Assembly (NCBI GenBank): GCA_963693365.1
Contig: CAVNZM010000008.1
Span: 6,324,001-6,388,000 of the forward strand
Length of the DNA stretch: 64,000 bases
Origin: Amoebidium appalachense
Taxonomy: Eukaryota; Ichthyosporea
Reading direction: 5' to 3'
Shown in pieces: positions 52,065-64,000 of this stretch. The notes under the pieces are model-generated. The model saw only the letters and a list, made by a program, of their open reading frames with translations, was not told where the DNA came from and did not search any database. The position numbers were made by a program, and so were the translations under genes. The stretch's first letter is position 1. Every line of letters starts with the position of its first letter.

Positions 52065-52843
52065 CTGCCGGGAATCTCCCCGAGGCAGTGCCCCACCCTT
52101 GCTAACCACACCTTCCCCCAAGGCTCAGACCCGGAGGCCCGCCCGCTGCCCCAGCACCACATTGACACCTCCCGCTTCCGGGAGCTGCTGGCCTCCTACC
52201 CAGACCAATCATTCGCCGCACAGCTCCTCCACGATGTCGAATTCGGTGTCGACATCGGCTATCGCGGCCCCTCCACCTCTCGGGTGGGCCCCAACCTACC
52301 CACCACCCCGGATGCAGCTGCCGCTATCACGGCGGATATTGCCAAAGAGGTCGCCCTCGGCCACCTGCGTGGCCCCCTCTTCCCGGACCAATTCTTTGCC
52401 GAATTTCCGGTCCACCGTTCCTCCCCCATCGGCGCCGTTACGAAAAAAGGGAACCCCCCCAAGTACCGTCGAATCCACCAGCTCTCATGGCCCCGGGGCA
52501 GCAGTGTCAATGACAGCATCACCTACCCCGACGAACTTCAGTACATTCGAGCCCGGGACGTCGTCACCCAGCTCATTCTCGACGCAGGCCCCGGCTGCTA
52601 CATGGCCGTGGCAGACGTGCAGGCTGCCTTCCGGCACATGCCCATCCGACCAGAAGACCATCACTTAAATGGCATTCAAATGGCAGGGGCATTTTTACGT
52701 TGACACCAGACTGCCCTTCGGCCTGAAATCTAGCACAGCCATCTGGGAACGGATCGCGGCCACCCTCCAGTGGCTGGCACACCAGCACGGTGTTACCCTC
52801 ATCCGCCACTACGTAGACGACTGGATTATAGTCATGCTTTCTA
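51894..52843 (+). pseudogene. Truncated reverse transcriptase of the DIRS-like element
   Basis: One frame runs from about 51894 to 52703 and gives FRELLASYPDQSFAAQLLHD, RGPLFPDQFFAEFPVH, the fingers motif SPIGAVTKKG, RGSSVNDSITYPDEL and the palm motif A (catalytic Asp in VADVQAAFR). A one-base shift near 52665 moves the reading to the next frame for HFYVDTRLPFGLKSSTAIW (motif B) and HYVDDW (motif C). Similarity ends at about 52835, replaced by unrelated sequence with a stop at about 52900. The 5' part of the frame contains a 55-base C run (52009-52063), read as polyproline; whether it belongs to the protein is doubtful. Not functional: no thumb, connection or RNase H. Confidence 0.8.
52009..52063. 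repeat. 55-base C run inside the retroelement
   Basis: Longest homopolymer in the window, within the frame leading into the RT. Confidence 0.95.
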
Positions 52844-53653
52844 ATGATATGTTTGTGCTGTTTATGTGCCGTCTACACGTGGTTGACATGAGCAGTACAT
52901 AGTGTACATGTACTAAGTACAGTCGCGGCGCCGCGGCGGCCGGGCGGTGGCGGTGGCCGGGCCGCTGGGATGCTGATGACATCACCAGATCGACCTGGGA
53001 CAAAGTTTTTTAGGCGATCTGATTTTTTTAAAAAAAAGTCACACACACCATTGATTGGCCAAACGTTTGTCACAGTAAAATATAAAAGAAAGAGGGGGGT
53101 ATTGTCCGGTGAACATCTGTGCCTCCGGAGAGCCTCGGATATCACGGAGACTCTCCAAGGGTACATATGGATCCCCCAGATTGTCCATATTTGGCAAATA
53201 CGCGTTTCACACATTCCTTGCGCGAATGAAAACACAGTATGTATCGCCATATATGACTATTTTAGTTTGGGCGCCAAGGCGGATAGATCTCCACACTGCC
53301 CAGCCTCTCACCAGCCAGTGCCGGAGGCTCGGAAGCTGGCCCTTTGGGTCCGTGTGCTCGTGTTGGTTTCTCAGAAGCATTTTGAGTTGTTGCCGAGTTT
53401 TTTTTGGCGTTTCAGAAAGATCTGCAATAGCCGGCCAGTTTTTCCATCGCGCTGAAAGGTTGATTTTGTGTGGCAGCCTAAAGAGAAAGGGCTTATGCGG
53501 GCTAGTTTCCAGGACCTAACCGTTGACCTTTTTGTGGATAGCTCAGTGAGGGAAGGGGAACGAGCATTGTTTAAGTTGAGCACGTTGCAAAGGGGCTAAA
53601 CAAATTTCTCAAAGCTAAAAAGGGTAATTTTGCCTGAGATGTGAAGCCCCCCT

Positions 53654-53686
<33 letters not shown>

Positions 53687-53746
53687 TTCCCGGGCACCTT
53701 CTCCCAAGAACCTTTTCTCTTTTTGTATTCGACCCCCCTAACCCCC

Positions 53747-53777
<31 letters not shown>

Positions 53778-53978
53778 AATAAAAAAAAATAAAAAAAATA
53801 AAAGAAATACTCAATAATAATAATAAAAACGTTACAACAACAAACTACTTAACCCCCCAACCCCAACTCCTTCTCTAACCTTGTTGCCCCCTACCCATGC
53901 GTGCCCCTTTCCCCTTTGTCACTCCTTTACTTGCACAAAGGTTTTTTTTTTCCGGTTTCGCCATCATTGCCCCCCCCT

Positions 53979-54010
<32 letters not shown>

Positions 54011-54089
54011 CCCACCCCCACCTCCACCCCACTTCCCCTCTCCCCTTCTGCTCCTCCCCTTCTCCCCTCCCCCCCCTCCCCCCCTCTGA

Positions 54090-54120
<31 letters not shown>

Positions 54121-55033
54121 GCCCCCCCCCCCCCCCCACCCTCTTTGCAACAGACACACACAGGCGCACGAGTTCAAAGCATTCCATTCCCCACCCGGCT
54201 TCCTTTTTACTAGTCCCGGGAAAATAATCCTGTCCGCAAAATTGTCTTTGACCGCTTTCCCCTCTGCCCGCCCCGCTGCCGACTTCAAAGGCACCTTTGT
54301 TCCTTTAAACAAGCAAGATCTACTGTGTTTTTTGAATTTATGCTTCTTTAACCTATCACACGTCCAACTTCTTGGTGTTTATGTGCTTGCATTTAGGACA
54401 CTTGAGCCCCCAAGTAGCAAGAAAAAGACTCACCAACGCAAAACATGCCCTGTGCCGCTGTTGTACCCATTTTTATACTTAACGGTGGTAGAACACCAGT
54501 ACACAGCAGCCCAGCCTTTCCCTCCCCACCATCGTATTTGCACTCCAGCCTTGCACCTTTTCCATCCCTTGCAAAGAAAAATATTTGTTGTAGACATGCG
54601 CACTTACAAGCATACACACAAAGACATATATAACACACTACAAGTAACATATTGCAAACATGCAAGTGCCCACACACAAAACACACCCACACACACGCGC
54701 GCTTGCGCGCACACACACACGTACACATTTTACAAACACAGACACAGAGAGTGAGAAAGAGGGAAGGGGAGAAGAGTGCGGGAGAGAGATTGAGGGGGAA
54801 TGGGAGAGAGTGGGAGAATAGGGGAAAAGGGAGAGGGGGAGATTACAGGCAGAAGGAGAACGGCGGAAAGGGAGGGGGGGGCGGGGTGGGGAGAGGGAGG
54901 GAGAGAGGGAGTGGAAGGATGAGAGGGAGAGAAAAGGAAAAAGCGAGAGGGAAGGGAGTGGGGCGGGGAGCCAGTGGGGAGAATAGTGATGTTTACAGGG
55001 CGGGAAGGTGGAGTAGGCATGAACAGGCATGCA

Positions 55034-55072
<39 letters not shown>

Positions 55073-55118
55073 GCACTCACTCACTCACTCACTCACTCAC
55101 TCAACTCACGCACACAGA

Positions 55119-55149
<31 letters not shown>

Positions 55150-55201
55150 GCACACACTCACTCACTCACTCACTCACTCACTCACTCAACTCACGCACAC
55201 A

Positions 55202-55270
<69 letters not shown>

Positions 55271-55430
55271 CGTGCATGCGCGCTCACCTTGCCTATCTTT
55301 CCCTCTCCCACTGTAGAAGCTGCCAGAACCGCCATTCCTCCAACCACCCACCCTGGCCCGAAGACTTACTGATAGCTGTTTTTTCGCAGAATTCACAACC
55401 ACCTGCCATATTAGGCAACAGGATAGGGAA
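52844..55430. other. Region between the retroelement and taxilin
   Basis: A GC-rich patch at 52920-52975, the promoter-like site at 53051-53095, C and C(n)A(n) tracts at 53655-53805 and 53973-54137, GA-rich DNA at 54740-54970, and (CA)n with CTCA variants at 55034-55268 that repeat as a roughly 95-base unit. No recognisable coding sequence. Confidence 0.6.
53051..53095 (+). promoter_or_regulatory. CCAAT plus TATA promoter-like sequence
   Basis: gattggccaaac (inverted CCAAT box) is followed about 20 bases later by aaaatataaaagaaag, a good TATA-box match, on the plus strand. The downstream 450 bases are unique and contain only unconvincing frames (the longest 136 codons, unrecognised). It could be the promoter of an unrecognised transcript or a retroelement remnant. 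Confidence 0.35.
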
Positions 55431-63524
<8,094 letters not shown>

Positions 63525-63610
63525 TCATTGAACTTTCTGTATGTGTGTTTCTGGGTTCAGCTTGATGTAATTCGTGTGTGTGTGTATGTGTGTGTGTGTG
63601 TGTGTGTCTT

Positions 63611-63642
<32 letters not shown>

Positions 63643-63728
63643 CGTGTGCGTGTGCGTGTGAGTGTGTGCTGTTGCGTGTGTGTGTGCATGTGTGTGTGTG
63701 TGTGTGTAGCTTGATGTAAATTCATCTT

Positions 63729-63798
<70 letters not shown>

Positions 63799-64000
63799 TG
63801 TGTGTGTGTGTCTATCCATCTCTCTCTCTCTCCCTCTCGCTCTCTATTGCTCCACCCCCCGTCTCTGTATCACCATCCCTCCCTCCCTCCCTCCCTCCCT
63901 GCTTCCCTCCCTCCCTCACTCACTCGCCCACTCACTCACTTACTCTATCACTCACTCACTCACTCCCCCCTCCCTCCCTCCCCGCCCGCCTGCCGTCCCT
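63525..64000. other. Downstream of taxilin: microsatellites
   Basis: (GT)n at 63570-63710 and 63746-63810, CT-rich, then (CCCT)n/(CACT)n to the edge. No gene; the taxilin 3' UTR or a further intron. Confidence 0.7.

Larger units (their letters stand above)
50047..52843 (+). mobile_element. 5' fragment of a DIRS/Ngaro-like retrotransposon
   Basis: Contains in order a CCAAT-rich tandem repeat, a gag-like ORF1 and a reverse-transcriptase ORF. The RT resembles tyrosine-recombinase retrotransposons (DIRS/Ngaro/PAT) more than LTR Gypsy/Copia: SPIGAVTKKG, HQLSWPRGSSVNDSI, VADVQAAFRHMPI, FGLKSSTAIWE and HYVDDW. Similarity stops abruptly just after YVDD at about 52835; RNase H, methyltransferase and tyrosine recombinase are absent. 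The coding stretch is markedly more GC-rich than the flanking unique DNA. At least three reading-frame breaks make it non-functional as given. Family assignment rests on motif style and the CCCH finger of ORF1; a search with the RT would settle it. Confidence 0.75.

Noticed and set aside
53371-53583. 70-codon minus ORF and the overlapping 136-codon plus ORF downstream of the retroelement
   Set aside because: Examined as possible RNase H or recombinase remnants; no catalytic motif seen on either strand.

Overview
The window is nuclear DNA from a eukaryote. Genes are cut into short exons with GT-AG introns. A tRNA-derived SINE family and a broken tyrosine-recombinase-type (DIRS/Ngaro-like) retrotransposon are present. 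Simple sequence is extremely abundant: G/C homopolymers up to 55 bases, long (GT/CA)n and (GA/CT)n, and C(n)A(n) compounds. A BRAG/IQSEC-type ARF exchange factor next to COA7, taxilin and DDX19/DBP5 orthologues would suit an animal or a unicellular relative of animals with a repeat-bloated genome. That placement is inference from gene content; no rRNA or organelle marker is present to fix it.

Layout. 1-8108 (minus): the 5' part of a DBP5/DDX19 mRNA-export DEAD-box helicase in eight recognisable exons, running off the left edge after motif III. 10004-18613 (minus): a complete seven-exon BRAG/IQSEC-like gene (IQ motif, Sec7, PH, Ser/Gly-rich tail; 1,076 codons before the stop, all phases consistent). 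18.6-37.6 kb: a gene-poor block with clustered SINE copies (16.6-22 kb), a perfect 270-bp and a near-perfect 0.4-kb duplication, and a diverged long repeat family (24.6-37 kb) carrying microsatellites inside its units. One unassigned C-terminal ORF lies at 33.5 kb. 37654-41580 (minus): COA7, three exons, 210 aa. 43729-47217 (minus): an intronless 1,162-aa protein with eight C-terminal C2H2 zinc fingers. 48.7-52.8 kb: a 200-bp direct repeat pair, a CCAAT-containing 42-bp tandem repeat, and a retrotransposon fragment with gag-like ORF1 (CCHC and CCCH fingers) and an RT cut off just after the YVDD box. 55431-63524 (plus): taxilin in ten exons.

The genes do not form a pathway: mRNA export (DBP5), ARF GTPase activation (IQSEC-like), respiratory complex assembly (COA7), DNA binding (zinc-finger protein) and syntaxin-associated coiled-coil (taxilin) are unrelated roles. 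What links them is structure. Their introns are filled with microsatellites, many 3' splice sites sit directly at the end of (CA)n or poly(C) tracts, and the C-rich/CA-rich strand tends to be the sense strand. The most interesting features are this microsatellite-intron relationship, the SINE with a poly(C)+poly(A) tail landing beside a COA7 splice site, a tandem duplication in taxilin that creates a phase-compatible alternative exon, and the long repeat family carrying microsatellite modules.
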